A stretch of DNA of 64,000 nucleotides from JAKALX01 sp964508715 (GCA_964508715.1 CAZDUX010000010.1:1-64000), one strand, 5' to 3'. Shown: positions 34,441 through 43,706, counted from the first letter of the stretch. Numbers and translations: made by a program. Notes: generated by a model from the sequence alone, not told the origin.

Positions 34441-34883
34441 CGCAACCCCTTCTCCCTGATCAGCCGAAGTGCATCGTCGCCCCGCCGTGGTGTGTCTTCG
34501 GCCTCGGTCAGGGCCCGCTCACCCACCACCGAGGCGATGGCGTACTCCTTCGAGTGCGTGAGCGAGACCTCGAGCCCGCGAAGCTGAATATGCTCGGCCC
34601 GGGCAGCGCCGCGGCCATAGAGGAACACGAGCGGCTTTCCCCGGCGGTTTGGCAGTACCTCGATATCGCGCCAGCCCACACCCCGGACACCAGTCCCGAG
34701 TGCCTTCATGACGGCTTCTTTGGCTGCGAAACGGGCCGCGAGCTCCTGTACCCGCCCCCGGCAGTGGGCAATCTCGGCAGCCGTGTAGACGCGCTGCAAG
34801 AACTTGTCGCCGTGGCGCGCAATAACGTCCGCGACCCGGTCGATCTCGATGATGTCGATGCCAACGGCGAACTTCGTGGCCAT
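34437..34883 (-). CDS. acpS: Holo-[acyl-carrier-protein] synthase
   Basis: AcpS transfers 4'-phosphopantetheine from CoA to a Ser of ACP. Start ATG 34883 gives 148 residues with the motifs VGIDIIEIDRVADVI (metal Asp) and ARFAAKEAVMKALGTG (catalytic Glu/Lys), followed by GLEVSLTHSKEYAIASVV. A C-terminal extension of about 25 charged residues is longer than usual. The likely substrate could include the ACP at 45992. No Shine-Dalgarno is seen before the ATG. First gene of the operon to 29483, divergent from folD. Confidence 0.92.
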   Translation of the reverse strand: MATKFAVGIDIIEIDRVADVIARHGDKFLQRVYTAAEIAHCRGRVQELAARFAAKEAVMKALGTGVRGVGWRDIEVLPNRRGKPLVFLYGRGAARAEHIQLRGLEVSLTHSKEYAIASVVGERALTEAEDTPRRGDDALRLIREKGLR

Positions 34884-34955
34884 TGGAGAAATCGTACGGG
34901 AGCGGTGGCCCACGCGCTTGGCGCTTCCCCGCACGGCAACGCTACCCTTAGGGAC

Positions 34956-35840
34956 ATGACGGCACAGATCATCGATGGTGAAGCGATCGCGCGGGAGATC
35001 CGCGCCGAAGTGGCCCGGCGTGTCGCCGCGCTCAGGCAACACAACGTGACCCCGGGCCTCGCCGTCATTCTCGTTGGCGATGACCCGGGATCAGTGAGCT
35101 ACGTGGCGGGCAAGGCTCGCGACTGCGAAGAGGTCGGGATCTTCTCGGAGACGTTCCATCTGCCGGGTGAAACGAGCCACGCCGAGGTGCTAGCGCTCGT
35201 GCATCAACTCAACGAGGATGGCCGTTTCACCGTCATCCTTCCACAGCTCCCAATGCCGAAGCAGATCGACGAGCAGGCGATTATCGATGCCATCGACCCG
35301 GCAAAGGATGCCGACGGTCTCCATCCCGCGAACCTCGGCAGGGTGCTGCGCGGTGAGCTGACGGGTGCAATCCCCTGTACGCCCAATGGCGTGATGGAAC
35401 TCCTTGCACGCAGCGGAATTGACCCCGCCGGCAAGCATGCGGTTGTCGTCGGCCGTTCCACGTTGGTGGGCCGGCCCGTCGCAGTCCTCCTGAGCAACAA
35501 GGCAAGGGGTGCGAACGCAACCGTCACCATCTGCCACACGGGCACGCCCGACCTCGCGGCATTCACGCGCGAGGCAGACATCGTCATCATGGCTGCCGGC
35601 CGGCCAAACACGCTTACGGCAGACATGGTACGTGACGGCGTCGTCGTCATCGACGTCGGTGTGAACCGTGTCGATGATGCCACGCGCGAACGTGGCTGGC
35701 GCCTCGTGGGGGACTGTGACTATCGCGCTGTCCGCGAGAAGGCCTCGTGGATTACGAAGGTGCCCGGCGGCGTCGGCCCCATGACGCGTGCAATGCTTCT
35801 CGTGAATACCGTGCGCGCGGCAGAGGCCGCCGCCGGATAG
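34956..35840 (+). CDS. folD: Bifunctional methylenetetrahydrofolate dehydrogenase / cyclohydrolase
   Basis: FolD interconverts 5,10-methylene-, methenyl- and 10-formyl-tetrahydrofolate. The 294-residue protein has the active-site region LAVILVGDDPGSVSYVAGKA (YxxxK), then LPQLPMPKQIDEQ, CTPNGVMELL, HAVVVGRSTLVGRPVAVLL and DVGVNRVDD, and the closing VPGGVGPMTRAMLL. ATG 34956 follows TTAGGGAC at a short distance. It is transcribed away from acpS. A tRNA-Ser gene converges on it. Confidence 0.95.
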   Translation: MTAQIIDGEAIAREIRAEVARRVAALRQHNVTPGLAVILVGDDPGSVSYVAGKARDCEEVGIFSETFHLPGETSHAEVLALVHQLNEDGRFTVILPQLPMPKQIDEQAIIDAIDPAKDADGLHPANLGRVLRGELTGAIPCTPNGVMELLARSGIDPAGKHAVVVGRSTLVGRPVAVLLSNKARGANATVTICHTGTPDLAAFTREADIVIMAAGRPNTLTADMVRDGVVVIDVGVNRVDDATRERGWRLVGDCDYRAVREKASWITKVPGGVGPMTRAMLLVNTVRAAEAAAG

Positions 35841-35911
35841 CTGCCCGGTAGACCGGCCATCGATTGAACGCGAGCCGCCCGCATTGGCCGGCCAGTCCCG
35901 GCTCGGGTCCG

Positions 35912-36000
<89 letters not shown>

Positions 36001-36103
36001 AGTGGTTGATTGTGGTTGGGAAGCGGGCGGGTGGCAAACCGCAGCGCGGGCGTCTCCCCCGGGCGACATGGGCCATACCCGGCCAACAGCCGATTATGGG
36101 GGC

Positions 36104-36850
36104 GTGAACCAGGCTCGGCGGGCGATGGCGCGGGACTTCGTGCGTGACTGGACGATTCTGGTCTCAGTCATCCTTGTCTACTTCCTTCTTCGGGCGGCGG
36201 CACCAGGAGAGGAAGGGCTGGCGGTTCGCGTTACCCTGAGACTCATCCAGGTTGAAAAGTGGCTGCACATTTTCTGGGAACCAGAGGTGCAGGAGTTCAC
36301 GCTCCGCTGGGAGTGGCTGAAGGAAGTCGCGAACTACATCTACTCGTATTTCCACTTCCCGGCGCTGGCGGTGATGGGCGCGCTGCTCTGGTTTCGCGAC
36401 CGCCAGCAGTTCCGGCTCGTGCGTGACACCATGTTCGTGTCGATGGTACTGGGGCTGGTGTTTTACTACGCCCTGCCCGCGGCCCCACCGCGGCTCATGG
36501 CGCTGCACGGGCACGACTATGGATTCGTCGATACGGTGTTCGGCGGCGGGACGACCGTGGAATACCCGACCGCGCCGTGGTTCGTAAACGACTACGCGGC
36601 GATCCCGAGTTTTCATTTCGGCTGGATCGCGCTGGCATCATGGGGGCTCTGGACGGCTGGCTCGAACGTGGTGGTACGCGTGCTGGCGTTGGCATTGACC
36701 ATCCTCATGACATGGGCCTGCGCGGCAACGGCAAACCACTTCTTCATCGATATGGTGATCGGTGGACTCGTGATCGTGGCTGCCTGGGCGATAGCGAAGT
36801 ACGGGCTGCCAGCCATGGCTCGGCAATGGGACACTCGCCGAGTCAGATAA
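36104..36850 (+). CDS. PAP2-type membrane phosphatase/phosphotransferase (inositolphosphotransferase-like)
   Basis: The membrane protein has about six helices. The PAP2 active site is present in its late two motifs, AIPSFHFGWIAL (S-x-H) and CAATANHFFIDMVIGG (H-x3-D). The first, Lys/Arg motif is only weakly visible as PPRLMALHG. This layout is that of the PAP2_3 group, which includes Aur1/IPC-synthase-like inositol phosphotransferases of Actinobacteria and yeast. With the PI-type operon at 15.4-19.8 kb, inositol-lipid chemistry is conceivable. GTG 36104 was chosen; ATG 36125 is equally possible and the frame is open from 36068. Confidence 0.75.
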   Translation: MNQARRAMARDFVRDWTILVSVILVYFLLRAAAPGEEGLAVRVTLRLIQVEKWLHIFWEPEVQEFTLRWEWLKEVANYIYSYFHFPALAVMGALLWFRDRQQFRLVRDTMFVSMVLGLVFYYALPAAPPRLMALHGHDYGFVDTVFGGGTTVEYPTAPWFVNDYAAIPSFHFGWIALASWGLWTAGSNVVVRVLALALTILMTWACAATANHFFIDMVIGGLVIVAAWAIAKYGLPAMARQWDTRRVR

Positions 36851-36968
36851 TTCGGCTATGAGGAACCATTGGCGCATCGACCGGCGGCGTTCGGCCCTCC
36901 TTCGCACGATGCTCACCGGGCAGGATTGATGACGGCCCGGGCGAAACGGGCGGGGGTGAAATCGCATC

Positions 36969-37877
36969 GTGCGACAGCTGAACCGGCGACAAGTTCTGCG
37001 AATGGCGGGCGGGGCCGCGATGCTCGGATTCGTGCCATCACAGTCCCGCCTCGTCACCGCCGGGTCGCGGGCACATGGCGGGCTCCCGTTTCCCCCGGAG
37101 ACTGACGATCCCTCCTTCCGTGAGGCAGGTGCACGAGGGGCTTCCGCGCCACCGGCGATGGCGTTTCGCGCACGGATGCCGGGGCTCGCCGCCGACGGAA
37201 AGACGCTTCCCGCTCCTCCACCGCCCCCTGTTTCCGATACCCGGTTCGACGCGCCTCCCGTGTTCTACCGGGGCGACACAACGAAGAATCTCGTCTACCT
37301 CACATTCGACGATTGCTCGTCGGCGGGCCTGGTGGAGAGCGCGATGAGTATCGCCGAGCAGGCCGGGGCGCGGCTCACGTTCTTCCCCGTCGCCAAGTAC
37401 CTGGGGTCGAATCCTGCGCTCTGGCGTTCGGTTGCGGCACGGGGGCACGGGATTGAAAACCACACGTACAGCCACTCACTCCTGAGCCGCCTCAGCGACT
37501 CTGAGATCCGCGCTGAGATCATCAGCGCACGCGATGCGCTGGCACAGGTACTTGGGCGGGATGCGCGCCAGCGCTTTCTCCGACCGCCATGCGGCGACGG
37601 CATCTTCAACTACGACGCGCGGATCCCCCGGATCGCGGGAGAACTCGGCTACAAGGTCGCTATGTGGAACTCCGACTCAAATGGCTGGCGTGTCTATCCG
37701 CGCACCGATGCGACGGCCATCAGTACAACCGTCGCTAACGTGCTTCGGAATCTCGGACAGGGCAGCATCGTCATCCAGCACGTGATCCCCGTTGATGTAC
37801 TGGCGTTGAGCCAGGTGCTGGCTGAATGCGCACACCAGGGGTACGTCTGCGTTCCGCTCCAGGAAGGGATCGCATGA
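36969..37877 (+). CDS. Exported polysaccharide deacetylase (NodB domain)
   Basis: The 302-residue protein starts at GTG 36969 after GGGGGTGA and opens with a Tat-like signal, NRRQVLRMAGGAAMLGF. A Pro-rich region (residues 45-90) precedes the NodB domain: motif 1 VYLTFDDCSSAG (canonical TFDDG has Cys here), motif 2 ENHTYSHSLLSRL (HxxxH metal site), motif 3 RFLRPPCGDG, and the late SIVIQHVIPVDVL. It removes acetyl groups from cell-wall or capsule polymers, outside the membrane. It overlaps the next gene by 4 bp, so both probably act on the envelope. Confidence 0.85.
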   Translation: MRQLNRRQVLRMAGGAAMLGFVPSQSRLVTAGSRAHGGLPFPPETDDPSFREAGARGASAPPAMAFRARMPGLAADGKTLPAPPPPPVSDTRFDAPPVFYRGDTTKNLVYLTFDDCSSAGLVESAMSIAEQAGARLTFFPVAKYLGSNPALWRSVAARGHGIENHTYSHSLLSRLSDSEIRAEIISARDALAQVLGRDARQRFLRPPCGDGIFNYDARIPRIAGELGYKVAMWNSDSNGWRVYPRTDATAISTTVANVLRNLGQGSIVIQHVIPVDVLALSQVLAECAHQGYVCVPLQEGIA

Positions 37878-38872
37878 ATGGCCGGATCGTCGCAGTGGCT
37901 GTGGGTTGCCTTGCCGCACTCCTCGTCGTGATCCCCGCCGCCGGAGATGGCGAAGAATCGCCGGGATGCTCACCATCAGGGACCCGGGCGCCGTCACTCA
38001 TGGCCGGTGCGGTTCGACAGCGCCTCTACCTGCCGGGGCTCGCCGCCGATGACGCTCCTCCAGAAGCACCAAATGACCCGCCCCCGAGCGCTGAACTGCT
38101 CGGGCTGGAAGCGGCCCTCACCGATACGGTGGTGGCGTACGGAGTTGCCGGTCAATACACCGTTGCGGTGACAGACCTGCAGACGGGCCAGACGATCGGT
38201 GTCAATCCCGATCGACCGCAGCGGGCCGCCTGCCTCATGAACCTCTTCGTAATCATCGAGACGCTACGGCAGGTGCAGGCGGGCGCTATTCCCATCGAGA
38301 CCGTCGACGGCCTCATCCGCCAGACCATCTGGGCGAGCGACGCCACGACGGCACAGATGCTGTTCGGGATCATCGGCGAAGGCGATGTGCTGGCCGGCGT
38401 GCGAAAGGTGGAACAGCTCCTCCACGACGAACTAGAGCTCCCCGAAATCATCCTCGATCATCCGCCGGCATTCCCGGAATGGAGCCTCGGAATTTCGGGT
38501 GACAACTGGGCGACAACACGGGCAATGAACAGCGCACTAGGTGCGCTCTACCGGGGGGAACTCCTGGACCCCGGCTGGACCGACTATCTGCTCGAAGCAA
38601 TGCGAATAGTGAAGCCGGGGCTCAACTATCTCACTGCGAACCTGCCAGCAGATGCCGTTGTGAGCCACAAGAATGGGTTTTTCTGGGCTGAAGATGGCTA
38701 CGTCGACAACGACACGGCGATTGTCCGGTTCGAGTCGGGCGGGCGCTGGTATGCCTATGCCATCACGTTCATGTCGGAGCAGGTGGGCGAGAAATACGCG
38801 GACATCTGGCTGGGCCGGGACCTGGTGCGGATGACGTGGGAGTACTTCCGCCGAGTCTACGGCCCGGGCTAG
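37874..38872 (+). CDS. Exported class-A beta-lactamase-fold protein lacking the SxxK dyad
   Basis: The 332-residue product has a signal peptide (RIVAVAVGCLAALLVVIPAA) and the class A beta-lactamase/serine hydrolase fold: YTVAVTDLQTGQTIGVNPD, then helix 2, and a KTG-like box in VVSHKNGFFWAEDG. At the nucleophile position the family has SxxK, but here the residues read ACLMNLFVI, so Ser is Cys and Lys is Asn. It is probably not a normal hydrolase; it may bind peptidoglycan or use Cys. The start overlaps the NodB gene stop (ATGA). Its stop overlaps that of the convergent gene in one CTAG. Confidence 0.75.
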   Translation: MNGRIVAVAVGCLAALLVVIPAAGDGEESPGCSPSGTRAPSLMAGAVRQRLYLPGLAADDAPPEAPNDPPPSAELLGLEAALTDTVVAYGVAGQYTVAVTDLQTGQTIGVNPDRPQRAACLMNLFVIIETLRQVQAGAIPIETVDGLIRQTIWASDATTAQMLFGIIGEGDVLAGVRKVEQLLHDELELPEIILDHPPAFPEWSLGISGDNWATTRAMNSALGALYRGELLDPGWTDYLLEAMRIVKPGLNYLTANLPADAVVSHKNGFFWAEDGYVDNDTAIVRFESGGRWYAYAITFMSEQVGEKYADIWLGRDLVRMTWEYFRRVYGPG

Positions 38873-40710
38873 GGGAAGAGACCCTCCTGGCGGGGAAGTT
38901 CGCGGAAGAGCTGGCGCTTCTTGACACGGTAGCGTTCCTCGCTCTCCAGCAGGGATTCGAGCGTGCGAATTGCAGCGAAGATGTGCGGCCCCTTGTTCAG
39001 CATCACGCACTCTGCCCGCTGCCCCATCGCTGCATCGGTAATCTCCGCCCGGGCGGGCAGGCCGCCTTTGGCGAGACTCTCGAGCACCTGGGTGGCCCAG
39101 ATCGCCGGCGTGTGCGCGGCCTCGCAGAGGCAGAGTATCTCCTCCTGCAGCAAGGCGAGGTTCTCAAACCCGGTCTCGACGGCAAGGTCGCCCCGGGCAA
39201 TCATCACGCCAAACGGCTGACCGGAGAGTCCGGCGAGGATGATCCGGGCCAGCCGCTGGACGGCTTCGCGTGTCTCGATCTTCGCGATGATGCCAACATC
39301 TGGTGCGCGGAGCTTGTTGAGACGGCGACGAAGAGCCGTGACGTCCTCGGGGCGGTGGACGAATGAGAGCCCGACCGCGTCGGCGAGGGGCACGATGTGA
39401 CGGAGATTCGCCGTGTCCTCGTCCGTCATCGCGGGAAGGTCGATGGGCGAATCAGGCAGGTTGATCCCCTTCTCGGCGCGGAGCTTCACCGGCTCGTCGG
39501 GGGCAGTGATAACAAGCTCGAGGTAGTCGGGTGTGACCTCGGCGACCTCTGACCAGATCTTGCCATCGTCGAACGCGACCCTGTGCCCCGGCTGCGCGTT
39601 CGCGAGGACTGCCGGAATCGTGCACGAGATGGATGCCGGTTCTTCAGCCGTGGCCCGCTTACCGGTGTACGCGGGGTCGCGCATCAGCCGGAGGCGGGCG
39701 CCGGTTACGGGTTCGATGGCGCCGGGGGCCGGCTCAGGGCCGGAGATGGTAAAGGTGAGATCACGCGGACCGGCGACCCGCACGGGAGTCTCGAGGCGGA
39801 ACTTCTTCCAGGCTTCAACCTCTGCGCGCGAGCGGTTCACCCGCACCACTCGCAGCCGGCGCATGCGACCACGTGCATCGGCGAACTCGAGGAGGTCGCC
39901 GGCCCGCAACTTCTTGAGAGTGCCTGGCTGCGTAATGGCGAGAGCGAAACTGCAGCCGTTGTGGGCATGCGCCAGGGTGCTCCATGGCAGCTTTTCGACA
40001 AGGCAACCACGAAGAAGGGGAGGGCCGCTCTTGCGTTCCCTGACCTTGAGCTGCATCTGCCGGGGCTCCGGCTCGATCACCCCCGTCCGTACCTTCGGGC
40101 CCGCAAGGTCGATCACCACATGGCAACGGCGGGCAGGCGGGCAGCCCTTGGCCCGGGCAGAGGCTTCAGCTTCCCGCAGGCGGGCAACGATCCGCGCCCA
40201 ATCGCGGGGGCGGTCGTGCGCCGAGTTGATTCGAATGGCATCGATACCCTGGGCGATGAGGCGTTCGAAGAATCCCTGCGTGTTGAGCGACTCCGCATCG
40301 ACGGTGACCATCATTCGGGTGGTGCGGCCTGGGCGGGGGCGGCCCAGCAGGGCGCGGCTTCGTTTCTCCAGCAGTTCCGATGCATCGTCCGGGGTAGGGC
40401 GGGTGAGGCCGGCAGCGGCAGCCGGCACCTCGAGCCACGCAAGGACACGTTCCATAGCCCAGAGCACGGAGCCTTCGAGGCGCCCCAACGATGAGAGCCC
40501 CTGCCAGGCGAGGTCCATCTGCACGTCGTAGAGATCATTTGCGCGGAGCGCGGCGTAAGCGAGGAGGTTGTCGCGGCTCAGGACAAAGCCAGGGTCGTCG
40601 GAGGGGTAGTCAGAAGCAGCGGCTGAGGCCGTGTGGACGACGTCCCTGTACACATCAAACAGCCGCTCCGCCAGCGGGCGTTCGGGGATAGATTCCACTG
40701 CACTCTCCAT
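38869..40710 (-). CDS. Pyruvate-kinase-like protein with extended N-terminus and large B domain
   Basis: The 613-residue protein has pyruvate-kinase motifs in order: GIDAIRINSAHDRPRDW, VIDLAGPKVRTG, IIAKIETREAVQRLARI (catalytic Lys/Glu), VMIARGDLAVETG, and IWATQVLESLAKGG with RAEITDAA. Before these stand about 125 helical residues not found in normal PykF/PykA. Domain B is enlarged (about residues 210-400), and the C-terminal allosteric domain is missing. The SGET loop after the barrel reads VMLNKGPH. It belongs to the long 'pyruvate kinase' group of cyanobacteria and Chloroflexota. Kinase activity in glycolysis is possible but unproved. Confidence 0.75.
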   Translation of the reverse strand: MESAVESIPERPLAERLFDVYRDVVHTASAAASDYPSDDPGFVLSRDNLLAYAALRANDLYDVQMDLAWQGLSSLGRLEGSVLWAMERVLAWLEVPAAAAGLTRPTPDDASELLEKRSRALLGRPRPGRTTRMMVTVDAESLNTQGFFERLIAQGIDAIRINSAHDRPRDWARIVARLREAEASARAKGCPPARRCHVVIDLAGPKVRTGVIEPEPRQMQLKVRERKSGPPLLRGCLVEKLPWSTLAHAHNGCSFALAITQPGTLKKLRAGDLLEFADARGRMRRLRVVRVNRSRAEVEAWKKFRLETPVRVAGPRDLTFTISGPEPAPGAIEPVTGARLRLMRDPAYTGKRATAEEPASISCTIPAVLANAQPGHRVAFDDGKIWSEVAEVTPDYLELVITAPDEPVKLRAEKGINLPDSPIDLPAMTDEDTANLRHIVPLADAVGLSFVHRPEDVTALRRRLNKLRAPDVGIIAKIETREAVQRLARIILAGLSGQPFGVMIARGDLAVETGFENLALLQEEILCLCEAAHTPAIWATQVLESLAKGGLPARAEITDAAMGQRAECVMLNKGPHIFAAIRTLESLLESEERYRVKKRQLFRELPRQEGLFP

Positions 40711-40837
40711 GGCGACACCTCGTTTCCCTTTCCGGTCTGTATCAAAGCAGGGGGTAAGTCCGGGGCGGAGCGGGCAGATGGCCCAATTTCACGGGCAAAG
40801 GGTCGAATGGCACAGCATCTGCCGGACTCTTGCAGGG

Positions 40838-40856
40838 GTGGCCGTTTGGCGGCCAC
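40838..40856. repeat. Perfect 7-bp hairpin in the divergent region before the acyl-CoA synthetase operon
   Basis: GTGGCCG (40838-40844) and CGGCCAC (40850-40856) with loop TTTGG lie in the 252-base gap between the divergent pyruvate-kinase-like gene and the synthetase gene. It could be an operator or leader hairpin. No other signal was recognised in this gap. Confidence 0.4.
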
Positions 40857-40962
40857 GTCGGGAACAAACGGTCGTGACGGCCGGCAGTAGTAATGAGGGA
40901 CGATGACGATGAGACGCGCAGGACGCTTGCAAAGGCGGCCGGGAGCGCCGATGGAGTGCCGT

Positions 40963-42735
40963 ATGAGCGTTTCGGCTGGCTGGCAGGCGATTCGTCCCGA
41001 TCGCACACGCCTTCGTGTGGCGCCAAACCTTGCGGACTACGACGAGTGCCGCCGGACCTTCTCCTGGGACGAGACACGTGCCCGGCTCATCGCATCGGGT
41101 GGAGATGCAGGGCTCAACATCGCGAACCTGGCAGTCGATCAGCATGTCCGGCTGGGGAATGGCGGACAGGTCGCTATTCGCTGGCTGGGGAAGCGCGGCG
41201 AGCGGCTCCAGCTCACGTTTGGCGGCCTGAGCAGCGAAACGAACCGGTTCGCGAACGTGCTCACGCACCTGGGAGTCGGACACGGAGAGCGTGTATTTGT
41301 GCTGCTGGGAAGGATCCCGGAACTCTATGTGGCTGTGCTGGGTGCGCTGAAGCGGCAGAACGTCGTCTGCAGCCTCTTTTCGGCCTTCGGCCCCGAACCG
41401 ATCCACCAGCGGATGACGATTGGCGAGGGGCGTGTGCTGGTAACCACCTCGCTGCTCTACCGGCGAAAGGTCGCGCCGATCCGTGAACAGTTGCCCGGCC
41501 TCCGGTGGGTACTGGCAACCGACATCGAAGCACATGACGAGGTGCAGGGGCTGCTCTCGTTGCCGGCGCTCATGCGGGAGGCGTCCGAGGAGTTCACGGT
41601 CGAGCCGACCGCACCAGGAACACCGGCACTCCTTCACTTCACGAGTGGGACGACGGGTACACCAAAAGGCGCGCTCCATGTCCACGATGCGGTCGTTGCT
41701 CACTGGGCCACGGGCCTGTACGCGCTCGACTTCCACGCCGGAGACATCTTCTGGTGCACAGCCGACCCGGGATGGGTGACGGGCACCTCGTACGGCATTA
41801 TCTCGCCGCTCTGCCACGGGTTGACGATGGTGGTGGATGAGGCTGAGTTCGACGTAGGCCGCTGGTACCAGGTGCTCGAGCAGGAACGTGTCAGCGTCTG
41901 GTATACGGCTCCCACCGCAATACGAATGCTGATGAAGGCGGGCACGGAGGCTGCACGGCAGCATGAGTTCCCGGCGCTCCGATTCATAGGGAGCGTGGGT
42001 GAACCGCTGAATCCGGAAGGTGTGATATGGGGAGTCGAGGCGTTCGGGCTCCCGATCCACGATAACTGGTGGCAGACAGAGACGGGCGGAATCATGATCG
42101 CGAACTTCGCGTCGATGGAGATCCGGCCGGGTTCGATGGGGAAGCCGCTCCCCGGTATCGACGCAGCTGTCGTTCGGCACGAAGAGGGTGGCCGTGTGAC
42201 GGTCATCGCCGAACCGGGTGTCGAGGGTGAACTCGCCCTGCGCCCGGGCTGGCCATCGATGTTCCGTGAGTACCTGGGCCAGGAAGACCGCTACCAGAAG
42301 TGCTTCGCCGGTGGCTGGTACCTCAGCGGCGACCTGGTAACGCGTGACGCGGATGGGTACTACTGGTTCGTGGGGCGCGGCGACGACGTGATCAAGTCGG
42401 CCGGTCACCTGATCGGGCCGTTCGAAGTAGAAAGCGCGCTGATGGAGCACCGCGCCGTCGCCGAAGCCGGGGTCATCGGCAAGCCGGACCCGGTAGCCGG
42501 GGCGTCGGTGAAGGCGTTTGTTGCCCTGAAGGCCGGGTTCGAGGCGAGCGACGACCTGATGCTCGAAATCCTCGGTTTCGCACGGGCCAGGCTTGGGCCA
42601 GCCGTGGCGCCGAAGGAGATCGCCTTCCTGCCTTCGTTGCCACGGACACGCAGCGGGAAGATCATGCGCCGCCTGTTGAAGGCACGAGAGCTGGGGCTGC
42701 CCGAGGGCGACCTCTCGACACTGGAGAACGACTGA
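40963..42735 (+). CDS. Acetyl-CoA synthetase-like acyl-CoA ligase (ANL superfamily)
   Basis: The enzyme makes acyl-CoA from an acid, ATP and CoA via an acyl-AMP. Seen are the P-loop HFTSGTTGTPKGALHVH, the acetyl-CoA-synthetase type CTADPGWVTGTSYG, the adenine motif NWWQTETGG, YLSGDLVTRDADGYY, and the regulatory Lys in LPRTRSGKIMRR. The N-terminus has the FSWDETRARL start of acetate/propionate-CoA ligases. About 590 residues. The start is set at 40963 after GGAG; ATG 40951 and 40903 are alternatives. It begins an operon with a 2-oxoacid dehydrogenase, TGATG coupled to E1 alpha. Confidence 0.85.
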   Translation: MSVSAGWQAIRPDRTRLRVAPNLADYDECRRTFSWDETRARLIASGGDAGLNIANLAVDQHVRLGNGGQVAIRWLGKRGERLQLTFGGLSSETNRFANVLTHLGVGHGERVFVLLGRIPELYVAVLGALKRQNVVCSLFSAFGPEPIHQRMTIGEGRVLVTTSLLYRRKVAPIREQLPGLRWVLATDIEAHDEVQGLLSLPALMREASEEFTVEPTAPGTPALLHFTSGTTGTPKGALHVHDAVVAHWATGLYALDFHAGDIFWCTADPGWVTGTSYGIISPLCHGLTMVVDEAEFDVGRWYQVLEQERVSVWYTAPTAIRMLMKAGTEAARQHEFPALRFIGSVGEPLNPEGVIWGVEAFGLPIHDNWWQTETGGIMIANFASMEIRPGSMGKPLPGIDAAVVRHEEGGRVTVIAEPGVEGELALRPGWPSMFREYLGQEDRYQKCFAGGWYLSGDLVTRDADGYYWFVGRGDDVIKSAGHLIGPFEVESALMEHRAVAEAGVIGKPDPVAGASVKAFVALKAGFEASDDLMLEILGFARARLGPAVAPKEIAFLPSLPRTRSGKIMRRLLKARELGLPEGDLSTLEND

Positions 42736-43706
42736 TGGGCGATCAACCACCACGGGAAATCGAGCTGTTCCGGCAGATGTTGCTCATCCGGCGGTTTGAG
42801 GAGAAGTGCGCCGAACTCTACAGCGCGGGCAGGATACGAGGCTTCCTGCACCTCTACGTCGGCGAGGAGGCGGCGGCCGTTGGGGTCATCCAGGCACTAC
42901 GGCCAGAAGATGCCGTGGTCGCGACGTACCGTGAGCACGGGCACGCGCTTGCCCGTGGCGTTTCGGCTCGCGCATTGATGGCCGAGATGTTCGGCAAACA
43001 GGAGGGTTCAAGCCGTGGCCGCGGCGGCTCGATGCACATCTTCGACCGCGCCGCGCGATTCTATGGCGGGAACGCAATCGTCGCCGGTGGCCTGCCCATC
43101 GCCGCCGGTCTTTCGTTAGCCGACCGGATGCTCGAGCGGGCTGTCGTGACGGCCTGCTTTTTCGGGGAAGGTGCAGCGGCCGAGGGCGAATTCCACGAGT
43201 CGATGAACCTGGCAGCACTCTGGCGCCTGCCAATCCTCTTCTGCTGTGAGAACAACCTGTACGCGATGGGGACCGCACTCGCTCGTTCACAGTCGGAAAC
43301 GAACGTGGCACTGCGGGCAGCAAGCTACGACGTTCCAGCGTGGCAAGTCGACGCGATGGACATCGATGCGGTCTGCACTGCTGCTTCGCGGGCCGTGGAG
43401 GCGATTCGGGGCGGCAGCGGGCCGTTCCTCCTCGAACTAAAGACCTACCGGTTCCGGGCGCACTCCATGTATGACCCCGAACTCTACCGGGAGAAGGCCG
43501 AAGTCGAAGCCTGGAAACAGCGTGACCCGCTGCTCATCGCCGGCGACCGGCTTCGAGCAACGGGCCTGCTCGATGACACCGCGATGGCCAGTCTCGAGGC
43601 AGGAGTAGAGGCAGAGCTGGCAGACGCCATCGAGTTCGCTGAGCAGGGCACTCTCGAGCCCGTGGAGGACCTGACCAGGTTTGTGTACTCGGAGGCGGCA
43701 GGATGA
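42735..43706 (+). CDS. 2-oxoacid (pyruvate/acetoin) dehydrogenase E1 component, alpha subunit
   Basis: E1 alpha carries the ThDP site: FFGEGAAAEGEFHESMNLAAL and FCCENNLYAMGT, i.e. GDG-type motif as GEG ending in NN. HGHALARG and RGRGGSMHIFD are the usual alpha-subunit marks, and the end of the phosphorylation loop region, TYRFRAHSMYDPELYR, is present. At 323 residues the size is that of PdhA/AcoA. Decarboxylation of a 2-oxoacid or acetoin cleavage would be the reaction. The ATG shares one base with the ligase stop, and its own stop overlaps E1 beta as ATGA. Confidence 0.9.
   Translation: MGDQPPREIELFRQMLLIRRFEEKCAELYSAGRIRGFLHLYVGEEAAAVGVIQALRPEDAVVATYREHGHALARGVSARALMAEMFGKQEGSSRGRGGSMHIFDRAARFYGGNAIVAGGLPIAAGLSLADRMLERAVVTACFFGEGAAAEGEFHESMNLAALWRLPILFCCENNLYAMGTALARSQSETNVALRAASYDVPAWQVDAMDIDAVCTAASRAVEAIRGGSGPFLLELKTYRFRAHSMYDPELYREKAEVEAWKQRDPLLIAGDRLRATGLLDDTAMASLEAGVEAELADAIEFAEQGTLEPVEDLTRFVYSEAAG

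Noticed and set aside
40789..42753. 654-codon minus-strand frame antisense to the acyl-CoA ligase gene
   Set aside because: It mirrors the codon positions of a certain gene and has no recognisable motif; long antisense frames are expected at this GC content.
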